DNA of 64,000 nt from Hymenobacter sp. HSC-4F20 (lineage in GTDB: Bacteria; Bacteroidota; Bacteroidia; Cytophagales; Hymenobacteraceae): positions 1,302,001 to 1,366,000 of the forward strand of contig NZ_JAHZTD010000002.1 in the NCBI RefSeq assembly GCF_019599275.1, written 5' to 3'. The translations under genes were made by a program, and so were the position numbers. This document shows, piece after piece, positions 51,128 through 59,114 of this stretch. How positions within the stretch are numbered: the first letter of the stretch is position 1; each line of letters begins with the position of its first letter. The notes under the pieces are model-generated. The model saw only the letters and a list, made by a program, of their open reading frames with translations. It searched no databases and was not told the DNA's origin.

Positions 51128-52753
51128 ATGGCGTTACCTGCCCGAGCTAGTTTGTTTTTTGTTGTAGTAGCTGCCGCCGGGCTCGGTGGCTGTGCTGCCA
51201 TCAGCTCGCCTGAGGGTGGGGTGCGGGATACTGTACCGCCCAAGCTTGTGCGCAGTACTCCGGCCAATGGAGCCCGCAATGTGCAGGGCCAATCCGTGCG
51301 GCTGGAATTTTCGGAGCAGGTGCAGCTGAAAGACCTGCAGAAAAACCTGATTGTAGCGCCCCTGCTCGACGAGAAAAACACCTACAAAATCCGGGAAGAC
51401 CGCACGGCCATTACCCTGACGTTTGACCAGCCGTTCGAGCAAAACACCACTTACTCCTTCAACTTCGGCAATTCTATCAGCGACATCACCGAGAGTAATC
51501 CGGCTCAGAAAGCTATTGTCAGTTTCAGCACCGGGGCCCAGCTGGATTCGGGCTCGGTGCGCGGGGTAGTAACCAATGGACTTACAGAGGCGGCGGTCGA
51601 GAATGTGTCCGTGGTACTGTATCCCGAAACCGATACGGCCAACGTTCGGCGGGGCAAGCCCTACTACCTGGCCCGCACCGACAAACAGGGTCAGTTTGAG
51701 TTGCGGTACCTGAAGGAAGGCCGCTACCGGGCGTTTGCTCTGCTCGACAAAAACCAGAGTAACCGTTATGAGGAAGGAGAGCGTATCGGCTACCTACCCG
51801 ATCTGCTCACGGTGCGGCCCGGCCTCGACAGTCTGCGCTTCCGCCTTACCCGACCCGATACCCGGCGCCCGCTCATCGTCACTCAAAAGCCCAACCCTAC
51901 CGATTTCCGCGTGACCTATAATGAGGGAGTAGAGCGGATAACCCTAGCGGCCCTGGGCGCGGGACCTCCCGCGCCGGGGCTGGCCGAGGCTGTGCAGGCC
52001 GCCGAGAAAGGCCGTACAGCCGTGCTTTACCGCATTCCGGAGTTGGCGGAGGGACGTTACTTGCTCACGGCCACTGACAGCGCCGGCAACACCGGCCGCG
52101 ACACCGTGAACGTGCGCTTTCAGGGCACAGCTCCTGCGCGCAAAGGCCCGGCCTACGCCGTGGAGGGCAACCCGCGGAGCGTATACCGGCAGGGGCAGGT
52201 GAAGTTTGTATTCACGGAGCCTATCCGGCTGGCCTCCAACAAACCCATTGGTACGCTGGTAGAAGATTCGCTGAAGCGCCGCCCGCTACGCCTACCCCAG
52301 GACGGGGCGCTGCTGCCTGACCGGACTACGCTGGCGCTTAACCTGAACACCACGGCTAAGAAAGCAGTGACCATTCTGCTCGACAGCACGGTTATCAGCA
52401 GCATTACCGGGCAGCGGCTGGGCCTAAAGCCGCTGCGCCTGCAAGTATCGGAGCAGAGCGTGACGGGTACGCTGAGCGGTCCGGTCCAGACTAGCTTCAC
52501 CCGCTTCTGGGTGCAGTTGCTTGATGCCAGCGGCCAGGTACAGGCTACCCTCGACAGCCCCCGCGGTACCTACCGGTTCGATTACCTTTCCCCGGGTACC
52601 TACCGCCTACGGGTGCTGATTGATGCGGACAAAGATGGCCGCTGGCTTAGCGGCGACCCGCAGTTCCGGCTAGCGCCGGAACCCGTTTTCCTTTTTCCGA
52701 AGCCAATAGAAGTGCGCTCCAACTTTGACATCGTCGAAACTCTGCGCTTTTAG
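51128..52753 (+). CDS. Ig-like (Big_5) domain lipoprotein
   Basis: Predicted 541 residues with a lipoprotein signal (MALPARASLFFVVVAAAGLG, then GCAAI). An N-terminal Big_5-type immunoglobulin-like domain follows at about 30-130 (PPKLVRSTPANGARNV, FSEQVQLKDLQKNLIVAP, ITLTFDQPFEQNTTYSFNFG). A carboxypeptidase-regulatory-like or SdrD-type beta segment is near 150-230 (GVVTNGLTEAAVENVSVVLY, YLKEGRYRAFALLDKN). The C-terminus repeats that motif (YLSPGTYRLRVLIDADKDGRW). These proteins are common, conserved and uncharacterised in Bacteroidota, probably outer-membrane anchored. No enzyme motif is seen. It is the last gene before the putative replication origin. Confidence 0.8.
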   Translation: MALPARASLFFVVVAAAGLGGCAAISSPEGGVRDTVPPKLVRSTPANGARNVQGQSVRLEFSEQVQLKDLQKNLIVAPLLDEKNTYKIREDRTAITLTFDQPFEQNTTYSFNFGNSISDITESNPAQKAIVSFSTGAQLDSGSVRGVVTNGLTEAAVENVSVVLYPETDTANVRRGKPYYLARTDKQGQFELRYLKEGRYRAFALLDKNQSNRYEEGERIGYLPDLLTVRPGLDSLRFRLTRPDTRRPLIVTQKPNPTDFRVTYNEGVERITLAALGAGPPAPGLAEAVQAAEKGRTAVLYRIPELAEGRYLLTATDSAGNTGRDTVNVRFQGTAPARKGPAYAVEGNPRSVYRQGQVKFVFTEPIRLASNKPIGTLVEDSLKRRPLRLPQDGALLPDRTTLALNLNTTAKKAVTILLDSTVISSITGQRLGLKPLRLQVSEQSVTGTLSGPVQTSFTRFWVQLLDASGQVQATLDSPRGTYRFDYLSPGTYRLRVLIDADKDGRWLSGDPQFRLAPEPVFLFPKPIEVRSNFDIVETLRF

Positions 52754-52782
52754 CGTCTAACTACGCTTTCCTGAATAGAACT

Positions 52783-52818
52783 GCGCCCGACTCCCTACCA
52801 GGAGTCGGGCGCTTTTGT
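52783..52818 (+). terminator. Terminator before the origin region
   Basis: GCGCCCGACTCC and GGAGTCGGGCGC pair perfectly around CTACCA, followed by TTTTG. It would shield the origin from transcription. Confidence 0.85.
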
Positions 52819-53010
52819 ATGAGCTACGGCAACGAGCACGTGTTACTAGTTTCCTCACCGATGGTGATGCAGAGGGCAGAGACGGAGTTCCCCCAGACTA
52901 GCGTAGCTCAGCATCTCGCCCGGTTGAGGTTGCCTAAGCCGACCAGGCCTGCTCCAGTCGGCACCTTCACAGAGTCCTACTTCCGGCTATATAGCACAGG
53001 CTCTGTAAAG

Positions 53011-53761
53011 ATATCCACAGTCGAAATCTAGCCCTGGATACTACCAGCGGCCTTTTCAGGGGTTATCCTCCGCATAATCCACAAAGTTTTCCACGCTCAG
53101 GCCGTTAACTCACATAACCTGTGGATAATAGTGGGGAAACCTGCGGATAACTCGTGGAGAACTTGCGGAAAAGTTTTTTTGGATGTGTCCGGGCCCTGGC
53201 AGCTCTCTTGCCCTGCCCACAGCACGTGGATAAGGGTGGATAACTATCCCCCAAAAATCACACAATCCACACTAGGGTGTGGATGTGAATTGTGGATTTG
53301 TGAACAAGCTATGTGGATTGTGAAAAACGTATATAACTACTTGTAAAACAGTGTTTTATTATCCACACACCCTGTTGATACGCGGTGCATAACTCCGGTT
53401 TTGTGCACACGTTATCCCCAGTGTGCATAACCTTTGATTTTTATCCACTTATGCACAGCCCTAACGACGGAGGACAAAAGAGAATTTATTTAAAAAAGAA
53501 TTTTAAAAGTTATTAACCCTGTGGAAAAGCTCGGCCGGTTCCGGTTTCCTCCGAAGCCCGCGTCTGCTCAAGCCAGCGGGACTCTCAGAGTCAGCTTCAC
53601 CCCTGCGAGGCGGTCATACACTATCTTCCCTATAGCCGCCGCTTCCGTTTGCGACCCCGCAGGTTGATTCTTTTCCACAGGTTGGTGGACTGGTAAGCCC
53701 AATCGAGCCGGATATCCACTGTCTACACAGTAGCATGTTGATAACTAGCTGTTTATCCACC
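53011..53761. other. oriC: Putative chromosomal replication origin (oriC)
   Basis: In about 750 gene-free bases I find two perfect DnaA boxes, TGTGGATAA at 53120 and TTATCCACA at 53359. Twelve sites have one mismatch: 53011, 53075, 53142, 53225, 53235, 53412, 53422, 53441, 53449, 53671, 53736 and 53753. They lie in both orientations. More degenerate TGTGGAT sequences fill 53278-53320. An AT-rich stretch sits at 53480-53517. The gap from 52819 to 53867 has no credible gene. Nearby mnmG fits the classical origin neighbourhood. DnaA itself is not in the window. Confidence 0.8.
53474..53517. other. AT-rich stretch, candidate DNA unwinding element
   Basis: The segment contains AGAATTTATT, then TAAAAAAGAATTTTAAAAG and TTATTAA, nearly pure A/T in a GC-rich genome. 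It lies next to the densest DnaA-box group, as expected of the unwinding element. Confidence 0.6.
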
Positions 53762-53867
53762 CCATCGTTGGTATAGGGTGGGGCAAGTAGCAGGTGGTGT
53801 CGACGCGGCAGGCAGCTTCTTCCGGTTAGTTGCCGTATAGATGGGCCCACCTCTGCTCTTCGCTCCC

Positions 53868-54359
53868 ATGCCTTTCGACTATAGCCTGGATTTCCGGACC
53901 GTAGACTTTCGCCAGCACCCCGAACTTTACCGTGTGGGCAAAGGGGAACAGGGAGTGTTATTGGTGCAGCCCTATAAAGGCGAAATTCTGCCCTTCTGGC
54001 GCTTTCGGACACCGGAAGCAGCCCGGGAATCGTCGGAGCAGATTTACGCGCTGTTTGAGGCGTATTTACAAGCTCATGACTTTGTGGGTGCCGATATGGC
54101 CCGCAAGTTTTTGCAGATGGGCTTCACCCGGGCCCGCCGCTACGCCAACCACCGGGGCGGCAAGAAGTACGACGGTCCCGTACCTTCCGATAAGAAAGGA
54201 CAAAGCGGTGCCCACGGACGGGCCGAACTTCCCCGTTCCCCCGAAGATCCAGTTAAGGCGGAAGCCGCCGCCATTTTCAAACGCAAGTGGGACGAGGCCA
54301 AGCAGCACCCCGCCTACCTGCAGCAGCGGACTGAATTTGAAGCCCGTTACGGTAAATGA
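53868..54359 (+). CDS. DUF4385 domain protein
   Basis: Predicted 163 residues from the ATG at 53868, where the conserved family start MPFDYSLDFRTVDFRQHPEL begins. Upstream in-frame codons to 53841 are dispensable. The domain continues with YRVGKGEQGVLLVQPYKGEI, FWRFRTPEAARESSEQIYAL, FVGADMARKFLQMGFTRARR and YANHRGGKKYDG. DUF4385 proteins are small soluble proteins of unknown function, found in many bacteria and some eukaryotes. The C-terminal helix is lysine/glutamate rich (FKRKWDEAKQHPAYLQQR). It is the first gene to the right of the putative origin. Confidence 0.88.
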   Translation: MPFDYSLDFRTVDFRQHPELYRVGKGEQGVLLVQPYKGEILPFWRFRTPEAARESSEQIYALFEAYLQAHDFVGADMARKFLQMGFTRARRYANHRGGKKYDGPVPSDKKGQSGAHGRAELPRSPEDPVKAEAAAIFKRKWDEAKQHPAYLQQRTEFEARYGK

Positions 54360-54373
54360 CCTCGAAGAACCTC

Positions 54374-54381
54374 TACCTTTA
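54374..54381 (+). promoter_or_regulatory. Candidate -7 element TACCTTTA
   Basis: One base off TAnnTTTG, 39 bases before the ATG at 54421. Confidence 0.4.
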
Positions 54382-54420
54382 CTTCCCTGTAATCATCCCT
54401 CCATCCTTCATTCACCGGCT

Positions 54421-54903
54421 ATGCAAACACCAGCCCAATCCTTCAGCACCGACGAAAATGAAATTAGCCTCGGCATCGGCATGGGCCCCCTCAAGTTTGG
54501 CGCTTCCATGGACGAAGTGCGCGCTCTGATGGGTGAGCCCGAAGAAATTGAAGAGTCGGAAGACGATGACGAGTTTGAACACCAGGCCTGGAACTACCTG
54601 GAGGAAGGGTACTCCCTCTATTTCGACCGGGAGGACGACTACCGCCTGAGCTGCATCGAAACTGACCACCCCGGTATCCGCCTCTATGGCGAGGCCATTC
54701 ACGGCAAGTCGCCCGAGGAGATTCAGGAGCTGATGAAGCGCCACGGTCACGAGCAAAGCGAAATCGAAAAAATGGATACTGGCGAGATGCGCCTCTCCTA
54801 CGAGAAGGAGATGATTGACATGTATTTCGATGAAGATGAGCTGCAGTTTGTCAACTTCGGCGTGTTTATCAACGACGACCTAGAGGTGCAATGGCCCGCG
54901 TAG
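54421..54903 (+). CDS. Small acidic protein of unknown function
   Basis: This 160-residue, strongly acidic soluble protein begins MQTPAQSFSTDENEISLGIG. A segment like GPLKFGASMDEVRALMGEP resembles the start of SmpA/OmlA-type or BamE-like folds, in which a small domain scans a partner. After an acidic run (EESEDDDEFEHQAWNYLEEG), strands such as YSLYFDREDDYRLSCIETDH and FGVFINDDLEVQW follow. Proteins with this GxxxFGxSxxEVxxxLGxP pattern are widespread and uncharacterised, some of them immunity-like. I cannot assign a role. Reading frames upstream in the same frame overlap the DUF4385 gene and were rejected. Confidence 0.7.
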   Translation: MQTPAQSFSTDENEISLGIGMGPLKFGASMDEVRALMGEPEEIEESEDDDEFEHQAWNYLEEGYSLYFDREDDYRLSCIETDHPGIRLYGEAIHGKSPEEIQELMKRHGHEQSEIEKMDTGEMRLSYEKEMIDMYFDEDELQFVNFGVFINDDLEVQWPA

Positions 54904-54909
54904 CCTGAG

Positions 54910-54953
54910 TTATCCACAAAAATGCTTGTTTTTCCTGTGGATAAGTTGATAAC
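54910..54953. other. Second DnaA-box pair downstream of the origin
   Basis: Two perfect boxes, TTATCCACA (54910-54918) and TGTGGATAA (54936-54944), face each other across 17 bases, followed by GTTGATAAC. They sit 7 bases after a stop codon, about 1.1 kb from the main cluster. Confidence 0.65.
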
Positions 54954-55043
54954 GTGCTTAGCGTCCGGGGTTTTCAACACTTCATGTCAGATTGGGACGT
55001 ACGCCAACGACCGTAGCTAAGTAGCTTCTTCCAGCAGGTATAA

Positions 55044-55078
55044 TAAAAAAGCCACCCCGGCAACGGGGTGGCTTTTTG
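55044..55078. terminator. Bidirectional terminator between convergent genes
   Basis: AAAAAGCCACCCCG and CGGGGTGGCTTTTT pair perfectly around GCAA, with A- and T-runs on both sides. It serves the acidic-protein gene and the pit gene. Confidence 0.85.
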
Positions 55079-55095
55079 GCTTCTTCCAAGAAACC

Positions 55096-56499
55096 CTAGG
55101 AAGGCATAATGGTGCGGAAGAGCAGAAACAAGCCGCCTGCCAGCACCATGGTAACGGGAAGGGTGAGCACCCAAGCTAGGGCAATGTTGCGCACCATTTG
55201 GGGGTTGAGGTTCTTGATGCCCCGGTTGGCTACCATGCTACCAGCAATGGCTGAGGACAGCACGTGGGTAGTGGAGGAGGGCAGGCCGAAACCGGTGGAA
55301 GCGCCAATCATGGCCGCCGCTACCAGCTCAGAGGAAGCACCCTGAGCATAGGTCAGGTGCTCTTTACCAATCCGTTCCCCAATGGTTTTCACGATGCGCT
55401 GCCAGCCAATCATGGTGCCGATACCCAGCGACAAGGCCACCATCAAGGACACTTGCCAGGGAGCATAGTCGGTGAAGGTACGCATCTGGGCAATGCTGTC
55501 CTCGTAGGTTTTACGGTCGATGGAGCTCAGCGGTACCTTCTCACTTGCCGTGAGTTTCTTGGCGCGGTTGTATAGGAGCAGAATGGCTTTTCGAATTTCA
55601 AAACGGTCCTGCTCAGGCAGCTGCTTTACGTCGGTCTTGCCTTCGAAAATACGGTCGAGCGTGTTGGTTTGCACGCGCACCTCGGCCAGCAGCTGACGGT
55701 CGGCCTCACTTAGCTCGGCGGCATTGAGCTTGCCCATTACCTGCTCCACGCGCACCAGCGAGTCGCGCATGTCCAGGGGGTTGAGCTTGGAGTTAAGGGC
55801 AAAGTGCACGGGCACGATGCCAATCAGAATGAGCATAATCAGGCCTACGCCCTTCTGCCCGTCGTTGGAGCCGTGGAAGTAGCTCACCAGGGTGCAGGTG
55901 GCAATCAGGATCAGGCGGATCCAGATGGGTGGGGGCTTACGTTTGTGAGGCTCCTTGAAAATGGCCTTGTTGCGCACAAAGCGGCGCAGCAAAAACATCA
56001 GCACGATAGTGAGCGAGAAGCCGAACAGGGGACTAACCAGCAGGGCCAGGCCGGTTTCGCCGGCTTTGCTCCAGTTCACGGCGGCCGCGTTGGGACTCAG
56101 CAGGGAAAAGGCAATGCCCACGCCCAGGATGGAGCCGATGAGGGCGTGCGACGACGACGAGGGCAGGCCGTAGTACCAGGTCCCTACGTTCCAGATGATG
56201 GCCGCCACAATCAGGGCGCCCACCATGGCAATGCCGTGGTACACATTCTGGTCCACGAGGCTTTCTACGGGCAGTAGGTACACAATACCCATGGCCACGC
56301 CAATGCCGCCGGCAATAACCCCGACAAAGTTCCAGAAGGCCGACCATACCACGGCTACCCACGGGCGTAGCGAGTTGGTGTAAATCACCGTCGCTACGGC
56401 GTTGGCCGTGTCGTGGAAGCCATTCACAAATTCAAACGCGCAGGCTGCCACCAAACAGGCAATTAGCAGCAACAGCACATGAGGCTCTAAGCCAAACAT
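55096..56499 (-). CDS. pit: Inorganic phosphate transporter, PiT family
   Basis: This 467-residue inner-membrane protein of the PiT family moves phosphate with a cation or proton. The two family repeats are visible: the N-terminal FEFVNGFHDTANAVATVIYT and the C-terminal GASTGFGLPSSTTHVLSSAI, with SSSHALIGSILGVG and FHGSNDGQKGVGLIML between them. A cytoplasmic loop of about 110 residues (near 240-340, with VQTNTLDRIFEGKTDVKQLP) is larger than in E. coli PitA. The function as a low-affinity constitutive importer is from the family. It has a well-formed promoter. Confidence 0.93.
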   Translation of the reverse strand: MFGLEPHVLLLLIACLVAACAFEFVNGFHDTANAVATVIYTNSLRPWVAVVWSAFWNFVGVIAGGIGVAMGIVYLLPVESLVDQNVYHGIAMVGALIVAAIIWNVGTWYYGLPSSSSHALIGSILGVGIAFSLLSPNAAAVNWSKAGETGLALLVSPLFGFSLTIVLMFLLRRFVRNKAIFKEPHKRKPPPIWIRLILIATCTLVSYFHGSNDGQKGVGLIMLILIGIVPVHFALNSKLNPLDMRDSLVRVEQVMGKLNAAELSEADRQLLAEVRVQTNTLDRIFEGKTDVKQLPEQDRFEIRKAILLLYNRAKKLTASEKVPLSSIDRKTYEDSIAQMRTFTDYAPWQVSLMVALSLGIGTMIGWQRIVKTIGERIGKEHLTYAQGASSELVAAAMIGASTGFGLPSSTTHVLSSAIAGSMVANRGIKNLNPQMVRNIALAWVLTLPVTMVLAGGLFLLFRTIMPS

Positions 56500-56534
56500 A
56501 GAGGGGGGATTGGTGAGAATTCAGTTTCGGTAAC

Positions 56535-56564
56535 CAAAGGTAGGACCGCCCAAAGGGGGCGCAA
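56535..56564 (-). promoter_or_regulatory. Phosphate transporter promoter (TTG - 19-20 bases - TACCTTTG)
   Basis: On the minus strand TTG (56562-56564) and TACCTTTG (56535-56542) have consensus sequence and spacing, 36 bases before the ATG at 56499. Confidence 0.7.
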
Positions 56565-56733
56565 GATTATGAAATTGTTACCGGACCAACCGGCAGCGCG
56601 GGTCATTGAGGCGCTAAACGCAAGAAGCAGCAGTGGGTTTAAGCCCAGTAGCTGAACCACAGTAAATTATTGATTGGCAGCCGCCCGGGCCTATTTATAG
56701 CGCCGGGGGTAGGGTGCAAGCTAAAGCTTTGGC

Positions 56734-56741
56734 TACTTTTG
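56734..56741 (+). promoter_or_regulatory. -7 element TACTTTTG before glyS
   Basis: A perfect TAnnTTTG match 134 bases before the glyS ATG. No clear -33 element is seen. The rest of the divergent gap from 56565 to 56733 shows nothing I can name. Confidence 0.5.
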
Positions 56742-56751
56742 CCTCTGATTT

Positions 56752-56866
56752 AGAAGTGAGAGGCGAGAAGTGAGAAGTGAGATACCGTGGAGTGCTCCAC
56801 TGAAGGAGCTGCCGCGAGCGTCAATGAACTTCCCTTCTCACCTCTCACCTCTCATCTCTCACTTCT
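56752..56866 (+). repeat. Purine-rich repeats forming a long stem in the glyS leader
   Basis: The left arm (56752-56782) is built of AGAAGTGAGA units and the right arm (56836-56866) of their complement. The 31-base arms pair with about four mismatches, mostly G-U compatible in RNA. The right arm ends 9 bases before the glyS ATG and would control access to the start. Confidence 0.65.
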
Positions 56867-56875
56867 ACTGATAGC

Positions 56876-58393
56876 ATGAGCAACGAGCAGAAACCCGCCG
56901 CCACGGCCGAAAGCACCCTGGCTGATATCGTGTCGCACGCCAAGGAATACGGCTTTGTATTCCCCTCTTCGGAAATCTACGACGGCCTGGCCGCGGTGTA
57001 CGACTATGGCCCCAATGGCGTGGAGCTCAAGAATAACCTCAAGCAACTCTGGTGGCGGGCCATGACCCAGCTCAACCAAAATGTAGTGGGCATTGACGCG
57101 GCCATCTTCATGCACCCGCTCACTTGGAAAGCCTCCGGCCACGTCGACGGCTTCTCGGACCCCATGATTGACAACCTCGACAGCAAGAAGCGCTACCGCG
57201 CCGACGTGCTGCTGGAGGAAAAGGCGGCCGAATACGAGAAGAACGGCGAACTAGCCCGCGCCGAAACCCTGCTGGCCGAAATGGGCCGCCTGCTCACGGC
57301 CGAGGACTTGGCCGGCGTCAAGCAGCTCATCATCGACGAGCAGATTACCTGCCCCGTCAGCAAGACCAGCAACTGGACCGACGTACGTCAGTTCAACCTG
57401 ATGTTCTCGACGCAGGTAGGGGCCGTGGCTGGCGACTCCTCCCAGATTTACCTGCGCCCGGAAACGGCCCAGGGCATCTTCGTGAACTTCCTGAACGTGC
57501 AGAAGTCGGCGCGCCAGAAGGTGCCGTTTGGCATCGCCCAAATCGGGAAAGCCTTCCGCAACGAGATTGTGGCCCGCCAGTTCATCTTCCGCATGCGGGA
57601 GTTCGAGCAGATGGAAATGCAGTTCTTCGTGCGCCCTGGCACGGAGGGCGAGTGGTACACCACCTGGAAGGAAACGCGCCGGCGCTGGCACGAGGCCCTG
57701 GGCCTGCCCGCCGACAAGCTCCGTTTCCACGACCACGACAAGCTGGCCCACTACGCCAAGGCCGCCGTCGACATTGAGTTTGAGTTTCCCTTCGGCTTCA
57801 AGGAAATCGAGGGCATTCACTCCCGCTCCGACTTCGACCTGACCCAGCACCAGAACCTGAGCCGCAAGAAGCAGCAGTACTTCGATAACGACATCAACCC
57901 CGAGACTGGCAAGCCTTACGGCAACTACGTGCCCTACGTAGTGGAAACCTCCGTGGGCGCCGACCGCCTGTTCCTGGCCACGCTCTGCCAGGCCTACCAA
58001 GAAGAAACCATCACCGAAGGCGAAGGCGACAAGCAGCAAACCAAAACCCGCAAGCTGCTGCGCCTGCACCCGGCCGTGGCCCCCATCAAAGCCGCCATTT
58101 TCCCGCTGGTGAAAAAGGACGGCCTACCCGACAAGGCCAACGAAATCTACAACTCCCTGCGCCACGACTTCCGGCTGGTAGTGGAGGAGAAGGATTCCAT
58201 TGGTACGCGCTACACCCGCCAGGACCTCATCGGCACGCCCTTCTGCATTGCCGTCGACCACCAGACCCTGGAAGACAATACCGTGACGGTGCGCCACCGC
58301 GACTCGCGCGAGCAGACGCGCATGCCCATCAGCGAGCTGCGCAGCTACATCGGCGAGGCCGTGAGCTTCTCGCGCATTTTCGAAAAACTGTAG
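56876..58393 (+). CDS. glyS: Glycine--tRNA ligase (single-chain class II)
   Basis: This 505-residue class II synthetase of the homodimeric glycyl-tRNA synthetase type attaches glycine to tRNA-Gly. The N-terminal part begins LADIVSHAKEYGFVFPSSEI, followed by GLAAVYDYGPNGVELKNNL. Catalytic motifs include RPETAQGIFVNFLNV, the motif 2 region FRNEIVARQFIFRMREFEQ and GVDRLFLATL-like SVGADRLFLATLCQAY as motif 3. The anticodon-binding C-terminal domain starts near 400 (VAPIKAAIFPLVKKDGLPD). Length fits the family. A structured repeat leader precedes it and a perfect 40-base-arm hairpin follows. Confidence 0.97.
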   Translation: MSNEQKPAATAESTLADIVSHAKEYGFVFPSSEIYDGLAAVYDYGPNGVELKNNLKQLWWRAMTQLNQNVVGIDAAIFMHPLTWKASGHVDGFSDPMIDNLDSKKRYRADVLLEEKAAEYEKNGELARAETLLAEMGRLLTAEDLAGVKQLIIDEQITCPVSKTSNWTDVRQFNLMFSTQVGAVAGDSSQIYLRPETAQGIFVNFLNVQKSARQKVPFGIAQIGKAFRNEIVARQFIFRMREFEQMEMQFFVRPGTEGEWYTTWKETRRRWHEALGLPADKLRFHDHDKLAHYAKAAVDIEFEFPFGFKEIEGIHSRSDFDLTQHQNLSRKKQQYFDNDINPETGKPYGNYVPYVVETSVGADRLFLATLCQAYQEETITEGEGDKQQTKTRKLLRLHPAVAPIKAAIFPLVKKDGLPDKANEIYNSLRHDFRLVVEEKDSIGTRYTRQDLIGTPFCIAVDHQTLEDNTVTVRHRDSREQTRMPISELRSYIGEAVSFSRIFEKL

Positions 58394-58394
58394 G

Positions 58395-58478
58395 AGCACG
58401 CGTTTGCGTTCTACCAACGAGAAAGGCCACCGGACTGCTCCGGTGGCCTTTCTCGTTGGTAGAACGCAAACGCGTGCT
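58395..58478. terminator. Perfect 40-base-arm inverted repeat after glyS
   Basis: Arms 58395-58434 and 58439-58478 are perfectly complementary around a 4-base loop. The repeat starts right after the glyS stop and ends 4 bases before the stop of the opposing STAS-like gene. It serves both convergent genes. Confidence 0.8.
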
Positions 58479-58482
58479 GGCC

Positions 58483-58878
58483 CTAGTTCTCGTTGAGCCA
58501 GGCGGTAGCGTCGCGACGCGACGTGAAGTAGTTAAACTCCACCTGAGCCGGAGTAGGAAGGTAGGACGCCAGGGAGCTGCCAATCTGGTACCGGTATTGG
58601 CCCTCCGACACGACAGCGGCTATAAACAAAGGGCGCGACAGTTGCTGGGGTAGCAGGGTGGCCAGGGGATGCAGAAGCTCCGTTTCCTCGGTTAAGGAAA
58701 TATTGCGTTTCAGATCCAGGAGCAACTTGCCCACATTCTGCGCCAGCATAACCTTTAAGGCCTGTTGGTAAGCCTGCCTGAACGATACGCCCGAGCGGGT
58801 AGCGGTGAAGTGAAGGTGTAGGGTATCAGAGGCCGGATGGTACGTAATAGACGCATCCGAGGAATTGTACAGTGTCAT
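58483..58878 (-). CDS. STAS-like small protein of unknown function, second copy
   Basis: Predicted 131 residues from the ATG at 58878. An upstream start at 58917 adds a hydrophobic stretch and is less likely. Strand-helix alternation includes ITYHPASDTLHLHFTATRSG, VGKLLLDLKRNISLTEETEL and FNYFTSRRDATAWLNEN at the C-terminus. The arrangement, with a DLK/DLR-ending strand in the middle and an aromatic C-terminal strand-helix, parallels the product of 38090-38497. I therefore see the two as distant members of one family. The function is unknown. A relation to the RsbW-like ATPase at 45501 is only a suggestion from fold type. Confidence 0.6.
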   Translation of the reverse strand: MTLYNSSDASITYHPASDTLHLHFTATRSGVSFRQAYQQALKVMLAQNVGKLLLDLKRNISLTEETELLHPLATLLPQQLSRPLFIAAVVSEGQYRYQIGSSLASYLPTPAQVEFNYFTSRRDATAWLNEN

Positions 58879-59089
58879 TGCAAAGAAAAACAACAAGCAA
58901 TACGGGGTAAAATACAACTACTGAATACCTCAACGTACTGATGCCAGGTACTTTACGCGGATAGGCTCATAAAATGTTCCCTATATTCAGAACAAAAAAC
59001 AAGATAACCAACTAACTGGCTCAACCTGAGCTGTAAGCCATAGCGAAGGGTAATCCTGATACTTAGCCGCATACCTGCCCGGGGTTGCG

Positions 59090-59097
59090 TACCTTTG
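59090..59097 (+). promoter_or_regulatory. -7 element TACCTTTG before the RND transporter gene
   Basis: A perfect TAnnTTTG match 17 bases before the ATG at 59115, implying a very short leader. Confidence 0.65.
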
Positions 59098-59114
59098 CTG
59101 CATTTTAGCAGCCT

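Noticed and set aside
52819..53031. 70-codon frame after the terminator at 52783
   Set aside because: It runs into the DnaA-box region, has no conserved features and no promoter of its own.
53131..53346. 71-codon frame inside the origin
   Set aside because: It is composed of DnaA-box repeats read as codons. Its sequence is explained by the origin.
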